DNA of 64,000 bases from contig CM052358.1 in assembly GCA_028551475.1 (NCBI GenBank), positions 19,060,853-19,124,852 on the forward strand, given 5' to 3'. This DNA comes from Casuarina equisetifolia (lineage: Eukaryota > Streptophyta > Magnoliopsida > Fagales > Casuarinaceae). Shown piece by piece: positions 42,999 through 57,009 of the stretch (within the stretch, counting starts at the first letter, position 1; every line of letters begins with the position of its first letter). The notes beneath the pieces were generated by a model, which saw only the letters and a list, made by a program, of their open reading frames with translations, did no database searches and was not told where the DNA came from. The position numbers and the translations under genes are program-made.

Positions 42999-45900
42999 TC
43001 ATCTCCTTTGGAAGTTGAGGAATTTGATACCGTAGGCAAAGACAAAGAAGAAGAGGAGGACCCAACCAATATGGGCAAAGACTATTGGGACAAGGAAGTC
43101 ATAGTCATAGCCCAGGTTGTTCTTGAGGAATGCATTTACAGCCTGTCGTTCTGAACCAGGAATTTCAATTAAGTTCTCATTGTCACCAACTTGAGATGCG
43201 AAGATTCCATAGATTGTCCAAGCCACTGGGGACGCCCAGTAGTACCACCTCCACCATATGGGAATCAGCTGCAATCACAAAGCATGAAGGGTTATGATTG
43301 CAGCAACTTTTTCATCAAGTGTACCTAGCTTTTTCTATTGTTCCCAATCTGATCTTTTGGTAGCTTTTCATGGATTTAATGGAAGTTCTAGATACATAAA
43401 ACTCTCCTAGTTTTTCACAGAGACTTCCCAAAGGAAAAAAGGCTATGGTTTGTTCGGTCTCTGCAGCTTGTTTCCAATAATATGTTGCCATAATTTTTTC
43501 CAACTTTCTGAAGCATGGTGATGAAACTGAGATTTGATTTTTGATACTTACCGGCCTAGGGATGAGGAAACCAGAGAACAAGTTCCAAAAGCTCAGGAAG
43601 AAGGACATGACAATTGCAGCAATTTGATGGCCCGGAGTCAGTGCAACAACCATCATCCCGTACATGGAGAAGTATGTAAAGCACATGAATATGAAGTAGT
43701 AAAAGTAAAAGAACTTGTCCGCCTTCCATTGGAACCCAATCATCGAGTACAGAAGAAGAGCGTACACAATCGTTTGAATCGCAACATAAATTGTCTCAAT
43801 AGCCACCTGCAGAAACAAAGGAAGTTGTCCATGAGAACATATAGAATTTATCTTTCTTCAGAAACAAAGAGACTCTAACTTGGAACAACTTCCACTCTCT
43901 TACCTGGGCAAACGCATAAGGCAACTCTGAATACATTCCGGCAGCTCTTTCACGGTAAAAGACTGTCCTCTCTACTGCCACCACAGATTGCACGGCAGAT
44001 GCATTGGTAGCTCCAAGGAAAAGAACAGCAGCGTAGGTGGCTCCCAGTAGATTAAGCAGATCTTGCTGTTTGTATCTGCTCAAAAGAAGATGCAACGGAC
44101 TTCATATTTAGTACCCAGTTGTCAAGAAACAAGGAAGTATGAAATTGTTTCTATCCCTATTCCCAAAAACAGAAACAATATTCTTCAATGTGGATTTGGA
44201 TGGGTCATAAAACCGTGGAAACGAAAGGAAATGCAGTTTAGAACGAAGAGCTTTGGACTTACATCTTATCTCCTTTGTTCCAGAAGATAACACCGAAAAG
44301 AATACCAATAACAATTGTCATGAAGAACCTAATTGCATTGTACTGTGAGTTTCTCCAGTATGACCAATGCTGCTTCCAGAAACAGGCCTTGCACTGCGTT
44401 GTAAAGCTCTGGGAGTATTGGGTGGGAAAGTAAAGATCCTTGGAGCCAGGTTGTGGCGTACTTAGCTCCTTGATAACTTCCTGATTTCTCCTGAAGAATT
44501 GAAAAGAAAAATCAGCGTTTGATCAGTACTGATGCAGACTGGGAGGTGGTGGCAACAGGCGAGAGGGGAATAAACAAAATCCACATTTACTCACCGGTAG
44601 AGAGCAGAGTTGGCATAAACTTGCGCAAAATCGATGTCAAGTTGACCCTCAACTGCTGTAGAACTGACCTCTAGCATCCAGGTAGCAGGATTATATCCTT
44701 CTTTAATCTTGGGAACCCCTGGAATGGCCTGCAAGAAATTCAGAGTATTAGTCCAACTTGTATTTAGAGAATGGCGGTAAAAGCTTCATAATCCTTCAAG
44801 TTTGACTAGAATAATCCGAATTAAGCAATCTAATTTAAGCAAAGGAGTTGATCATGAAAGAATCCGATAACGATTTTGCAACTTGGAGCTAGCAGTAGCA
44901 TAACAATTGACATTGGAGAAGCTTAAATAGAAACAGTTAGAAAGAAGTTTGACTAACAGTTAAATTAAATTTGATGCCAAAAGATCTATTGGCTACCTCA
45001 AGAACTACTGGAGCAAAAAATGCTAGCAACATTTGGGCATGATTGGCGTGGAACGAAGCATGTGAAAAATGGGACTGACCTCAAAATATTCAACGAGTTT
45101 GTGAGAGTGGAGACCAAGAGGTCCAGCATAAATTGCCTGTCCTCCTCTTTTCATCAAGAAGAGCTGCAATGATAAATCATCAAGGAGAAAATAGAGAACA
45201 TTACTTTTATGTTACAGACTCCAGCAATAATCCAAGATTGAACTATAAAAACGTTTAACCATACCTCATCAAATGCTTCGAAGATGTCAATGCTTGGTTG
45301 GTGAATAGTGCAGACAACAGTTCGTCCTGTGTCCACTGTATTTCTCACTGTACGCATGACTATTGCAGCAGCTCTAGCATCAAGGCCTGATGTTGGCTCA
45401 TCCATGAAAATGATGGAGGGGTTAGCAACCAACTCCACGGCAATGGTGAGCCTTTTTCTCTGCTCAGTTGAGAGGCCATCAATTCCTGGAAGTCCAACTA
45501 TAGCATTCCTCAATGAGTTCAGCTCAACCAACTCCATAACTTCATCAACAAACATCTACAAAAACAATGAAATCACAGTAAACTTTATTGTCCATCTGAT
45601 TCAGTTTCTCATATTCAATGAAAATTTTAGAGTAATTAGGTGATTAGTATCTGAAGGATAAAACTACGGAAATCAATAATTTAGTTAGAAATCGAGTTAT
45701 TGTAGGATGAAACTGCACATTTGTAAAAGTAACAATGAATTGCCAAAAAGATGTAGCTGTTGTTTGAGTAACATGCCTTTCGTGTTTCCTTCTTTACATC
45801 TGATGCAAGACGCAGCCAGGCGGAGTATACCAGAGATTCATACACAGTAACATATGGGGAATGGATGTCATTCTGTTCACAATAACCGCTGACCCTAGCA

Positions 45901-48900
45901 AATGTCGCTTGGTTCTTTGGGTAACCAGAGATGCTGATACTTCCTTCAATATATCCGCCAGTCTTTCTTCCGGCCAAGACATCCATCAAGGTAGTCTTTC
46001 CAGCACCACTGACACCAACTAATGCTGTCAATACACCAGGTCGGAAAGCGCCACTAACATCTTTCAGCAGCTGCAATCGGGTCTGATCAACCCCTTGGGT
46101 CTTCATTTCCTGAAAAGAAGACAAAAGGTTCTCCATAAGAACAATCATTCCTAGCTGTTAGCAAATAAACATCAAGGAGCTGTTTCTTTCCCCTATTCTT
46201 TGTGCTGCTTTAAATATGAAGAAAAACTCTAAAAAAACGTATATTCCTGCAAAAGAATTAACTTACTGCTGGCATAGCAACATAGTAATTCACATGGTTG
46301 AAAGCGAGTGATAGGGGCTGGAAAGGCAAAACCATTCCTCGTTTAGCTTCAACGTAGCGAAAACTTCCTTGAGGATTTCTAACCTGCATTTCAGTACCTG
46401 CAGTGGTGATTACAATTAGACTAGCAAAACAATGTGATACCGGATATAGTATCCTAGATGTAAGATATGAGTAGAATTAGTGCTGCCGCCACTTCGATGA
46501 AAGAATGGTCCAATGTGGTGAACAGGTGCAGCATAGCCACAAGTAACACAGAATTATTATCTCGTTAAGATCATGTTCAATGCCTCAGCAGCATTGAAGA
46601 GACAAAAGTGTTGGTGAAGACTTTGGGTGGTTACCAGTCAATTTGATCAATAACCTGATCGTTTTCGTGAAATTTTCTACTTCACCAAATGTGTCACAAA
46701 CATATCATAAGTTCAGAAAGAGTGCAGACATCCAAGTTGAGCTACAGAAGCAGCGAAGTATAATGTCACATACCTTGTAAAGTGGATTCCGGTTGTCGCC
46801 TGCGCTTGCTTTCAGACTCATCATCCTGAGTCAGGGCTTTGGTATCCCCAAGAGCTGACATTGAGTTGAAAGGAAACAAAAAAATTTCAACACATGGATC
46901 TCATTGACATAGGTATAATAAATACAACAAATGCAAAGTTGTCACTTACGATTCAGGAATGTCAGTGCTGCAACGAAAAGAGCATTGAAAAGAAGAGAAA
47001 ACCCAAAAAGTGCCCCTATACAAATCCAGTACCAATATTCCTCTGTAAATAGGCCTCTTTCTCTGAGAAGGGTCTTTCCAACTGTTGGTTCCCTCGAGTT
47101 CACCACAGGCTGTAACAAAGAAATAATACTATACTGAGCATATGTGCAAATCTGGGGGGAGAACTATATTGAGATGATGAAATCTACTGCGAATCACTAA
47201 GGAGTTTTTCTGTCTTCCAGAAGAACCTACAGTGCTCCATCTTTCGTCCAGAAACTCGTTGATAGCAATTGCATTTTGTCCATACATCATGGGAGAAATG
47301 TAGTAGCCCCATATCATCCACGAGGCAACGTCATCTGTGCGCCAAGACAAGAATGGATTTTTAATCTCTTAGATATAAGAAACAATCCGGTAGGTTTTCA
47401 ATATAATCTTCATCAGCTCACAAGGATACAGATGTTAGAGATAGGCAACAGATAACTTAGATGAGAGAATACTTCTAACAGTGGAACAGAGAAGGATTTC
47501 TAACCTTTGGAAACAATGAATCCTCCAAGCACAAACACCATTAGCAATGTAAAGGTGCCAAGTGTATTCGCAACAACCTGCGTTCTTCCAGCGGCTGCAA
47601 TGAAACGGAAGAGGCAGAGTGCCATCTGATGGATGCCAAAGAAAGCCAAGAACTGTTTGAAGAACCTAAAGATATAGGACGTGTGTCAATAGAAGAAATT
47701 TTTGATTTTTCAAACTATTAAATTCCAATTCTTATCACGCATCAAAGAGCTCATCAAAGAGCTGAAACTCCAAGAACAAAAATATAGTTCTTACCTACTG
47801 GCCGCTGGCGCAAACCCAATGGTGTAATATGTTAGAATGATCCAAATACCAGATTCCAACAGGGAAATTGGAATTCGAAGGAGCCAAATAGGCAATGCAA
47901 AAGCCCATGCAGGATAGAATAAGAAATCTCTCTGCTTGAAGAACACAGGAAGCCTGAAAACTGTCATCGCAAGTTCTGCCATTCCATTAAACATGACATT
48001 GATGAGACTGAAAAATAGCGCTCCCCAGAATTTTGCTGAATCTTCTAGTTTACCAGATTTCATTTCCGTTCTCAAGAACACAGTGAATGCTATGGTTGCC
48101 ATGATTGTTATCTGAGTAGTTTTAAATATGTACACGAATGAGTTGCGCTTCATCAGAAGCCACTCCCTCGAGAGACAAGCCTTGAAGAGTTCCACGTTGG
48201 AGATCCCATACTTTTCTGTCACCAAGGCTGCAGGATGAGTGCTATTTTTATCATAAGGAATTCTCAAATCTTCAGTAAGTCGTTGGCCAACATGAAATAT
48301 CTTGAAGCCTCGGACAAACTCAGGTACGGAGATATATCTATATGCTTGGTTCCTTCTAAACCAGTATTGTTCCTGGTCCTTCTTGGAGGTTACTTCCTGC
48401 AGAAAGTCTGCAACCCCTTTTCTCTCCGGACATTTGAATCCCGTATATTCGAAGAATTCAAGAACATTTTCCCGTGGACCTTGATAGACAATTTGACCTT
48501 CAGAGAGAAGAATAATGTCGTCAAAAAGGTCAAATGTCTCAGGTGCAGGCTGCAAAAGAGAGATGACCATGGTAATATCCATGATATGAACCATCTGCCT
48601 CATGAACTTGACAATCTGAAAGGTAGTGGAGCTGTCCAGCCCCGTTGATATTTCATCCATGAAGAATGCCTTTGCTGGTCCGACCAACATTTCTCCTGCA
48701 CTCAATATGAACAATTCCAGCTTAAAATCAGGAAATAGTTGTGTTGTATTTTCAATCCACGTTAAAAACTTATTGTGAGAATATTATAAACTATCATAAT
48801 CAAATAGGCAGCATTAAAGACAAATGTAAAAGTCAATCACCTGATAGTTTAGTGATAAGCTAACAGGACTTAAGACCAAGAGGTTTTAAGTTCAACACTT

Positions 48901-50829
48901 ACGTGTATAAATTTGGGTGTGTATATAATTTAAAAAGAAAGAATAATTTAGAAATTATATTTCTTACAAATAATTAATTTTAAATGAAAAAATTACGATC
49001 TTTCTTATAATACACTTTACTATTAGCACATACCAGTTGTCACACGCTTTTTCTGTCCTCCAGAAATACCCCTTCTCATGTCATCTCCCACCATGATATC
49101 AGCACAGATATCCAATCCCAGTATCTGCATCGGAAAACCCATAAGAAGTTAGGCGATTCAGATGGCAGAGAAGAGAGAAATGAAACAAACCGACAAGATA
49201 AGTGACCAACCTTAAGAACATAATCTGTGATCAAACTTGTCTCCTGTCCGGCCATGGCCGTAGCTTTCATGAAGGCATCAATCTCGGGATCTGGTTTAAT
49301 TCCAGCTTGTTTCTCCCGGCTAGACAACTCTAACAACATGTCATACCTGGTACCAACTCCGAGGCAACGTCCGGAGAAATCCAATGTCTCTCGAACAGTC
49401 ATCTCACCATAATGGAGATCATGCTGGCTGATATAAGCACTGGTTCTTTGAGGAACAAATTCATTAAACTCATGACCACAGTAGGTGACCTTCCCAGTTT
49501 CCTGTTGATGACCCCATTTCATTGCTACATGAGAAACCAGGTCTAGTGTATGTGTCCATAGAAACATAAAAGGCAGGGGAGAGAAGGACAAACCCTTAAA
49601 TCATCAGCCAATTTCCCGGCAAGTGCTTGTAGCAATGTTGTTTTTCCTGACGCTGGAGGCCCCAGAAGCAAAGTCATCCTAAAAATAATAAACAACTTCC
49701 AGTCAGTACATGGAAAAAATCAACGATGAGATTGCAGTAAAAGAGAGTGATACCGAAACACATGCACGAATCATGAACATACCTTGATGGTCTGACTATG
49801 CCGCTCACACCTTGGAGTATCTTGACTACTCTTTTCTTTGATGGAGAGAGTCCGATCGTTCCAAGAACTCCCTGTTCATATTGTAAACTTTAACTTGAGG
49901 AAGGAAATACTAAAATTTACCGCGGAGAGCTAGAAGAAGAGTATATACCTCTATTGTATTCAAAGTGGAATTAAGCAGAGTTGGAAGAGCTCTGGTCCCA
50001 ACATATGCGTCTCCCTCAACCGATACTTGCTTGAATCTTACTTCGATCTTAGGAATCTCTATCCCTACCCTGTTTCCGACAAAGTTTAGAGTCAGTAACT
50101 GTTTAGATTGGAAGGATTAATCACAAAACCTTTGCTTCTGTCGAGACAAAAAGGATATGACAGAACAAAAAGCAAAGCGAAAGGACAGTAGAAGCGTAAG
50201 AATTCTGAGTCTTCTGTTCTTCAAGAAATGAATTTCAGTCCATTCTTTCAAACTGTTGTCTTGGCAAACCAAGTGGTAGTCGATTTTCCTGCCATAAATT
50301 TTGCTGAACCTAAGGTGACTTTTTTCCCTTTGCCGGAAACCAAAGCAACCAAAAACCGGCACTTCAATATCTGGTCATTTTCTGATGTTCTTCACTTTCC
50401 CAGCAACCAAACAAAGAAAGAAAACTAACATACTGATGTAGTTACATGGAAGATAAAGATCATACAAACCAACCTGTCAGTTCTGGCCCTGAGCCTCCTG
50501 AGGAACTTCTCGTTGTCTTCTTCAACAACCTTGAGAATGCTTTCCATCAACAGCTTCTTATCCTGGCTGCCAAGCTTTGTGACATTAACCTCGCCATGCA
50601 CCACCCTCCCGTTGCTCATAACCTGCCTTAACATCCCCGTCCTCACCCTATCATACGTCGGCAGCCTCTCTATTGCCGCCCACTTCAATTCCTCCTCATC
50701 GTTCTCCACCTGCCGCCCGCTTCTCTGAAACACGTCCGGCTCATTCCACATCTCCCGCACACTCGCAGACCTCCAACTCCTACTACTTGTCTGCCGCGCC
50801 AAGCCGTCTCCCGCCAACGCTGCCGCCAT
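42999..50829 (-). CDS. Full-size ABCG (PDR-type) ABC transporter
   Basis: Twenty exons were traced from ATG at 50829-50827 to TGA at 43001-42999: 50474-50829, 49949-50069, 49783-49871, 49594-49678, 49211-49501, 49034-49124, 47795-48695, 47505-47665, 47231-47334, 46950-47109, 46774-46854, 46267-46397, 45777-46109, 45265-45555, 45080-45163, 44595-44728, 44263-44490, 43904-44075, 43552-43806, 42999-43268. They total 4338 bases and 1445 residues, with phases that agree throughout. NBD1 has Walker [10 protein letters not shown] and signature [11 protein letters not shown]2 has GVSGAGKTT and [10 protein letters not shown], then [12 protein letters not shown]. Two six-helix membrane domains follow each NBD in reverse PDR order. 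The family exports defence compounds, hormones or lipids at the plasma membrane; this one resembles ABCG29/35/36 (PDR1/PEN3-like), but the substrate cannot be read. The intron after exon 13 starts with GC. Confidence 0.95.
45556..45776 (-). other. GC-AG intron in the ABCG gene
   Basis: Exon 13 ends ...GAAAG at 45777 and the intron begins GCATGT. The acceptor TTGTAG precedes ATGTTTGTTGATG at 45555. The protein reads KKETRK then MFVDEVMEL, as in homologues, so the border is fixed by homology. Any GT donor near it would break the conserved frame. Confidence 0.8.
48840..48965 (+). repeat. tRNA-derived SINE-like insertion in ABCG intron 6
   Basis: TAGTTTAGTGA at 48845-48855 fits the pol III A box and GTTCAACAC at 48890-48898 fits the B box, at tRNA-like spacing. 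A TTTGGGTGTG and AT-rich tail follow. It lies antisense within the long intron before exon 7. Confidence 0.45.
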
Positions 50830-50892
50830 TTTCACTCTTCCGGCTCGTCACCTGAGCCTCAAGGTCTCGGACAAGTGGCAGGCTTCAAAGCC

Positions 50893-50902
50893 TCTATATA
50901 TG
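50893..50902 (-). promoter_or_regulatory. TATA box of the ABCG gene
   Basis: On the minus strand TTAGCATATATAGAGGCTTT lies about 65 bases upstream of the ATG, which would place the start of transcription near 50865 with a short leader. Confidence 0.6.
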
Positions 50903-50909
50903 CTAAAAA

Positions 50910-53900
50910 GTTGGTCATCCAGTGTAGGAAAATGAAGAACAACTCTTGTGGCTGTTCCACTCAGGACTAACAGTTCCCCACGATTCAACGAAATGCATAA
51001 TGAACATGAAGGAAGTAAGGAAACCTATAGCGTAGAAAAGAGACCCGTTTCAACATTCTTCCGCGCGTTTGAACAGTTTCGATTGTTTGGTAAGTGAGAA
51101 AACGCGGAAAAAGAGGGATACTTTTGCAGGTCATGAAGATGGTTGTTTATATAAAGACCATGGACATCAATTCTCTCTTGTACTGTTTTTCATTTGTCGA
51201 TTTTTTATTTTTATTTTATTGATCAAACCGAACTTCACGTATAAAATACGGGAACTATTTTTTCATTTTTTTCATTTTTGATTCGACGGTAAAGTTTTGT
51301 TCAAAAATTCGTCGATGTTAAAAAGGAAAAGAAGAAAATTCTGATCAAATGGCACATTTATTAATTCAACAACTTAACTTTTATAATAGAATTACTATAA
51401 ATATATACATATTAAATCTTAATTTGAGGCTGACTCAAATTCAGAGAATTTTTGATGATTTGAATTTAAATTAGAGTTCTAGAAGCTAGGTTGATTAGAA
51501 ACAGTTAATGATTGACTTGGCAGCAAGCAATTACTAGACTTGTAACTGTCGATTTAAACCGTTTGATCTAATTAAACATTTGCATGATAAATCATATTTT
51601 GATCAAAATCAGATGATCATGCAATTCTAAGCATGATTGTTTATGTTATGACTTGTCATAATTAATGAGTGCGATTGGGTCCTTTTACTCTCTTTATGAT
51701 GTATTTAGAATTAAAATAAGTGATGAAACAATATTTCTTGGGCTTAATTTAAAGGTCTTGTGCACCCCATAGAAATAGAGCTAAGTGGCTTTGAGCTCAA
51801 GCATGCCTCCTGGCAGCTAGGTGTTGGAGATTTGCAAAAAGATCAAGAGCTACTCTAAATCTTGTGATGACTTTCTCAATGGAAAAGGAGAAGAAATCAA
51901 TAAATGAGGAATTTGAAAAAACTACACTAAATCTTGTTTCCTATATCTCTTTTATGTTTAATTTATGTGCATATTAACATAGGATACAATGTTTCCACCT
52001 ACAATTTCACATTATTTTATTCCTCTTTTAAGTTTTTGTATAAGATTTTTGATTTATCTATCTTTGAATAGATTGAGGACTCATGTTTAGTCTAGGGGAC
52101 TCGGTCCGCAATAAGGAAGCTTCATGACTTTTCCAAGTTTTCACTTACAAACCTTGTGTGGAAATGAGAAAACCATTTAGCGGAAATGACTTAGAAAATG
52201 TGATAGCAGGAGGAAACGCTGTGCTGCAAGTGTGGCATGACTTTTGGGGTTTTGGGTGTATGAATGGGGGTGGTAATCCAAAAGGCAATGATTTCAACGC
52301 TTTCCAGAAGAAATCAAAGCTGGCGTAGAAGAACATGTGCTTTACGGATTTCATACTATAATTTCGTCCTTCGACTCATCATCCATTGGATATTGTCACC
52401 ATCATCGACCAGAAAAGGCATTTCCATGCGTAGTCTTTCTTCTCACTCTAATAATGCATATGGAAGTGGGTTCATTTTTCACGAGAGCAAAACAAAATTG
52501 TTTTTCATGTTCTTGCTTACAGATAATTGGCCAATTACGGGATTGATGAGAACCAGTTTTCTTTCATAGTTAATGGTAGTTAGTTCAAGAGGATTGTTTC
52601 TTTAGGTTGTGAAAATTCATGCATTATACAATAATAAAAACATACTCACTTAAAAATAGCCTATTTAAAGAAATTCAAATTAATACAATGTCTTATATTC
52701 TTTGTTGTCTCTTTTTATAGATTTTCTCTTTCTTTCCTCCTTAGAAAAAATTTAAAATTCACTCATTACCTACAATATTTGAAGGCCCCTTTCATTGAAA
52801 TGACTCTTACAAGGTTACTCTATACTTTCTTTATTTATGAAAAAAAAAATTAATTTTTACAATTATATAGATATCCCTAGTTGTAATAAAATGTTACAAT
52901 CTTATCTTTTAACTTAACCATTCCACCAATCCTAACAATCTAAACCACTTTCGGTTTTGGATTCTGAACTTTTTAAGTTTTGAACTTTTGTGGATTAAGA
53001 TTTTTGTTATTTGATTTGGAATAGATGACAGAAGATGTAAGTTTTTTAAGACAGTAAAAACACGAGAAGAATTGAGAGAAATCTTACAAATAATATTATT
53101 TTAACTTAAAAATACATAATTTGTTCTACACGAGTAAAGAAGAACACGCAATAGAACAGATGTAATGTGTCATAAAGTTCCACTAGACCAAATATCTAAA
53201 TATTAGAGTTTATTTTCAACAAGTTTAATAATAAAAATTAGTTTTGTGATTAGAAATGATCCAACCACTGTTAATTTTTGAATCTGATCTGGATTCAAGA
53301 TGAAAGAATTTGTGATTGAATTTCTCATTATTAACATAAGCATTTGGGTGGTGTTTTGGTGTTTCAATGAATTTTGTTAATTAATCTATTAAAAAAACCC
53401 TTTCAATGTAAGTTTCTCATTCCTATTATAGTTGACAAACATCTAGTTCAATTAAATATAGATGTTTTGTAAGACTTCTTGGTCCTGCCGGGTGAAAAAT
53501 ATACCTATTTCCATAAAGTGAAAAAATACAAAAAGAATCAAATAATTAACCCCCTTCTTGAACAAAAAGGCCTATTCCAGCAAACAAAAAGAGATTATCT
53601 TTCTTTAGAATCCTTTTACTCTTGAGAATGTCAAACTAATATGTCATCATTGTGGTTATAACAACGGAGCAAACCATCACAAAATGTCAAACATGAGAGA
53701 GATATCAATCATTTATGAACGTTTTAACGTTTTCTTCTCTATCTTTTTTATTTTTTATTTGTATTTCTTGAGTTTTATTCTATATCCAAGCGGTCACCCT
53801 TTCTTGACTAGTCCACTCCCTATGCTAACTGTAGTTGCACGTATCAAATCCATTCTAAACCCCCTCTCTGTATCCTCCGCCAATTCGGAGTCACCAGGTC

Positions 53901-56900
53901 AAAGGAGACTTTTTTATCTTAAATTGTGTTAAGCTAAAAATTAAAAATTAAACAAAGCTTAGTCAATGTAAAACTTATGTACACTTGTTCATCACCTGCT
54001 AGCTCAATTGAAGAGACTTGACCAAACAGGCTTATACTACAACATTTTTAACAAAATGCAAAACCTTGCCTGTTAGATAGTGTTTTTAAGATGGAAAACC
54101 AAGAACTTGATGTTTGTAGACCTTAAGCTTAGTTTTTGGTGGGTAGATACTGAAAAAGACAGGACTGCTAAGTACTTTTGACTACCCTTCATTGCTTGAA
54201 GACTTGCTATCTGGTTTTCATTCACTCAAAGTTAGGTTGGTAGTCACTGAAAGCACATGAAAACTCATCACCAAATTACTTTCTGCCTACCATTTTGTGT
54301 TATGTTGCCATTATTGTATCTTCAAAAACCATTCCTCTCATGTTTGTTAGTCGTCTTCTCCTATTAGCCAGGAAAAAGAGACACATATTTCGGACAGTTT
54401 CCGTTTTTACCCTTATCACTATGTGCCAGCACTAGATTTAGATAATCATTTGCAATTAACAACAGAAAATCAAAGCATAATTTGATGACTATTATTCTCT
54501 ATGTGTACATAATAAAAGTCTCATGTGAATATGTGATTTGTTATTATTGAAACTTAAATGAAAATAAAAATTCTTCTAAGTATTAAATTAGTTTTTAAGT
54601 TAACTTTTAAATTTTTTAGTATGATATTAAAATTTAAGTCAAATCTATTGTACCTTGTACAACCTTAAACTTAATGTCCCTCGACGTATAGAAATGTATG
54701 TAAAATAAAAACCTCACATCATGTATGTAATCTCGTATAATAAAATTTAAATAAAATTTCTCTTTTAACTCTTGAACTAATTTTTAAGTTGAATATTTTA
54801 ACTTTTTAATACTTAATTTTTTTTATTAAGTTGAAAAAAAAGGAAGTATAAAAGAATAAAAAATTATAAAGGTTGTGGAACGTGTTCTTTGGTGAAGCAC
54901 ATGAAATTGTTTCGTATTTCCCACCAAAAGGTCACATTTTCTTAAGAAGATGCTTTTACACCGGCTCTGACTAGGAAAAATAACAAAATAGTAAGCTGGA
55001 AAGCGACCAGACCTCGTCGTTTTCAAGGGTTTCATATCCGCTTTAACTAAATTGACCCGTCAACTGCAGTTTAGTCAAGCACTCACGCACAAACGCAAAA
55101 GTCGTAAGTTTCTCCTTTTCTCACATCCAGACAGCCGCAGCGGCAGGTAAAGAACGGTGCAACAACAAGCGGTCGTCCTGAAATTTCTCTGAAAATTAGC
55201 AATGGTTAAAGCACCCAATGGATTACTCAACATAAGCGCCGGTCCAGGATTTAAGGAGTTCCATGAAAGTCTAACATAGCAACGTGCTGTGGAGAACCTC
55301 AATCATGGGATACAATTTCCTTGTGACAAAGATCTTACGAGCATTTTAGAAATATAAAAATCCATTCTTATCTAAGAATAGTAAGTAGTTTTTTTCTTCA
55401 TTATAAAAAAGATTTCCAAGCAAATGTATAGTCAATGTAGGACTTTGTCATACAATTTTTAACACAATCATCTTTACTTTAGATGTCGCGCTTGAACCTA
55501 AGGGAGTCAAGCGTGAGCAAGTCTTTCTTCTGTATAAAGGATAGAATTGGCTGTGAGCTTATACACCTAGCCAATTCCCCACAATTCCCCGACTTGCTCG
55601 TTCCTGTAAACCCACCATCATCCTGATATAGTATCCAAGTGCACCAAGACCAACCAACTTAACCCCACCACAATATCTCAATAAGTGATTCCACACCAAC
55701 TTTTTGTAAGTTTTGCCTAATTTTATCCACAAGTTGTGGAGTAGCTAACAGATCATAGTCAATATCTTAAGAACAATCAAAAAGATATTTCCTAAAACAA
55801 TTTTAACAAAGGAAAAAAACCCAAAAAAAAAGGGAAAAAAAAATAGGATGGTATTGCTGGCCTAACCAGACCCGAGTGCATAATCAAGCTTCAGGATGCT
55901 AAGTAAAGAGTAGAATTTAATACGTCCATATTATGCGCCATCGGTCACCATCAATGGACATCTAATTTCTCCGTCAGCTGTACCACTGTTGTACGTTTCC
56001 CCAAAGCAAACCGCACTCCAAAGAGCCGCCACTTTCCCATCTCGACAACAAAACTAAGACTGTAATGCTAACTTGCCAAACCTAAGAACTTAACTGATCG
56101 AATTAATTAACAAAATTTTTGTCCAGATTTCCTCATTTGTGTCAGATTTCACAAAAATTTAGAAGAGACAAGCAAGATTTTGCATATCTACCCTTCAAGA
56201 TTTCTCAAGCTTCAAGGCCAGCTCATAGCGTTTGTTTCTACACAGTTTCTACTACACTGTTTTTCTTGGAATAGACAAATTAGCCTAATGTTTACCAAAA
56301 CCATGGCCTTTTAATTCCAGGCATTAAAAAGTCAATCCAAAGCATCTCAGGATTGGCTATTTCTTTATTCCAACTTAATTCAAAACAGATAAGCTTGACC
56401 ATGATCCAAAATTGACTAGTAGAGAGGATACTTGAATGTGACCTTTCAATCATGTCGGTAGGTCAGTAATGGTTCGGTTGGCATCTTATGAAAGTCAAAT
56501 GGTCAATGGAATGCAACATATTTGATCACTGGTGAGGTTCAACTGGTCCTAAACGGATAAAATTATTCCAGAATTGTAATGCATTTAGCCTTTACACAGG
56601 TACGATTCAACTAGATAATGTATCTTAAGGTACACCAAGCTACTAAACCACCTAAGTTCAGAAAGAACAGGTCCAACATTGAGGCATGGGAATTGTAATC
56701 AGGAAACGATACAGTTAACATTTAGGAAACAGCAGCTTTGGTATACAGCATTAGTTCAACCATTACAAAATGGTGGACAGTTGACTAAGAATTAATCAAG
56801 CTGGCTGAAGATTTCATTTGTGTTGAATTTCTGTCGGGTTTAAGTGCATACTTGCTCCAAGGTGCAAAGTTACAAGTTGAAGTGCCACTAATTTTGGCTA

Positions 56901-57009
56901 CCATAATGAGTTTTTTGTCATATATTGAAAATAACAAAGAGTTTTAGCTACTCTGACAAAGAGGAAAAATCAAACCTTGAATGTCAGACTGTTCGCACGA
57001 AATAGCCAC
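50910..57009. other. 6-kb intergenic stretch, AT-rich
   Basis: The first 400 bases are the upstream region of the ABCG gene. One coding-like scrap lies at 52140-52560. No LTR pairs, tRNAs or other genes were found. A short CHHCGYNNGANHH-coding scrap near 53645 could be retroelement-derived but is too short to call. Confidence 0.45.
52140..52560 (+). pseudogene. Unrecognised degenerate coding fragment
   Basis: The plus strand around 52205-52320 reads GNAVLQVWHDFWGFGCMNGG and GNPKGNDFNAFQKK, then SYYNFVLRL near 52365 and RPEKAFP, HMEVGSFFTRAKQNCFS near 52405-52500. These stretches look protein-coding (long, hydrophobic-polar balanced, low in repeats) but lie in different frames with stops between them. 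I do not recognise the family. It is probably a decayed host gene piece. Confidence 0.35.

Noticed and set aside
48840-48965. A true tRNA gene
   Set aside because: Pol III boxes are present but no acceptor stem or full cloverleaf can be drawn, so a SINE-like repeat is the better call.
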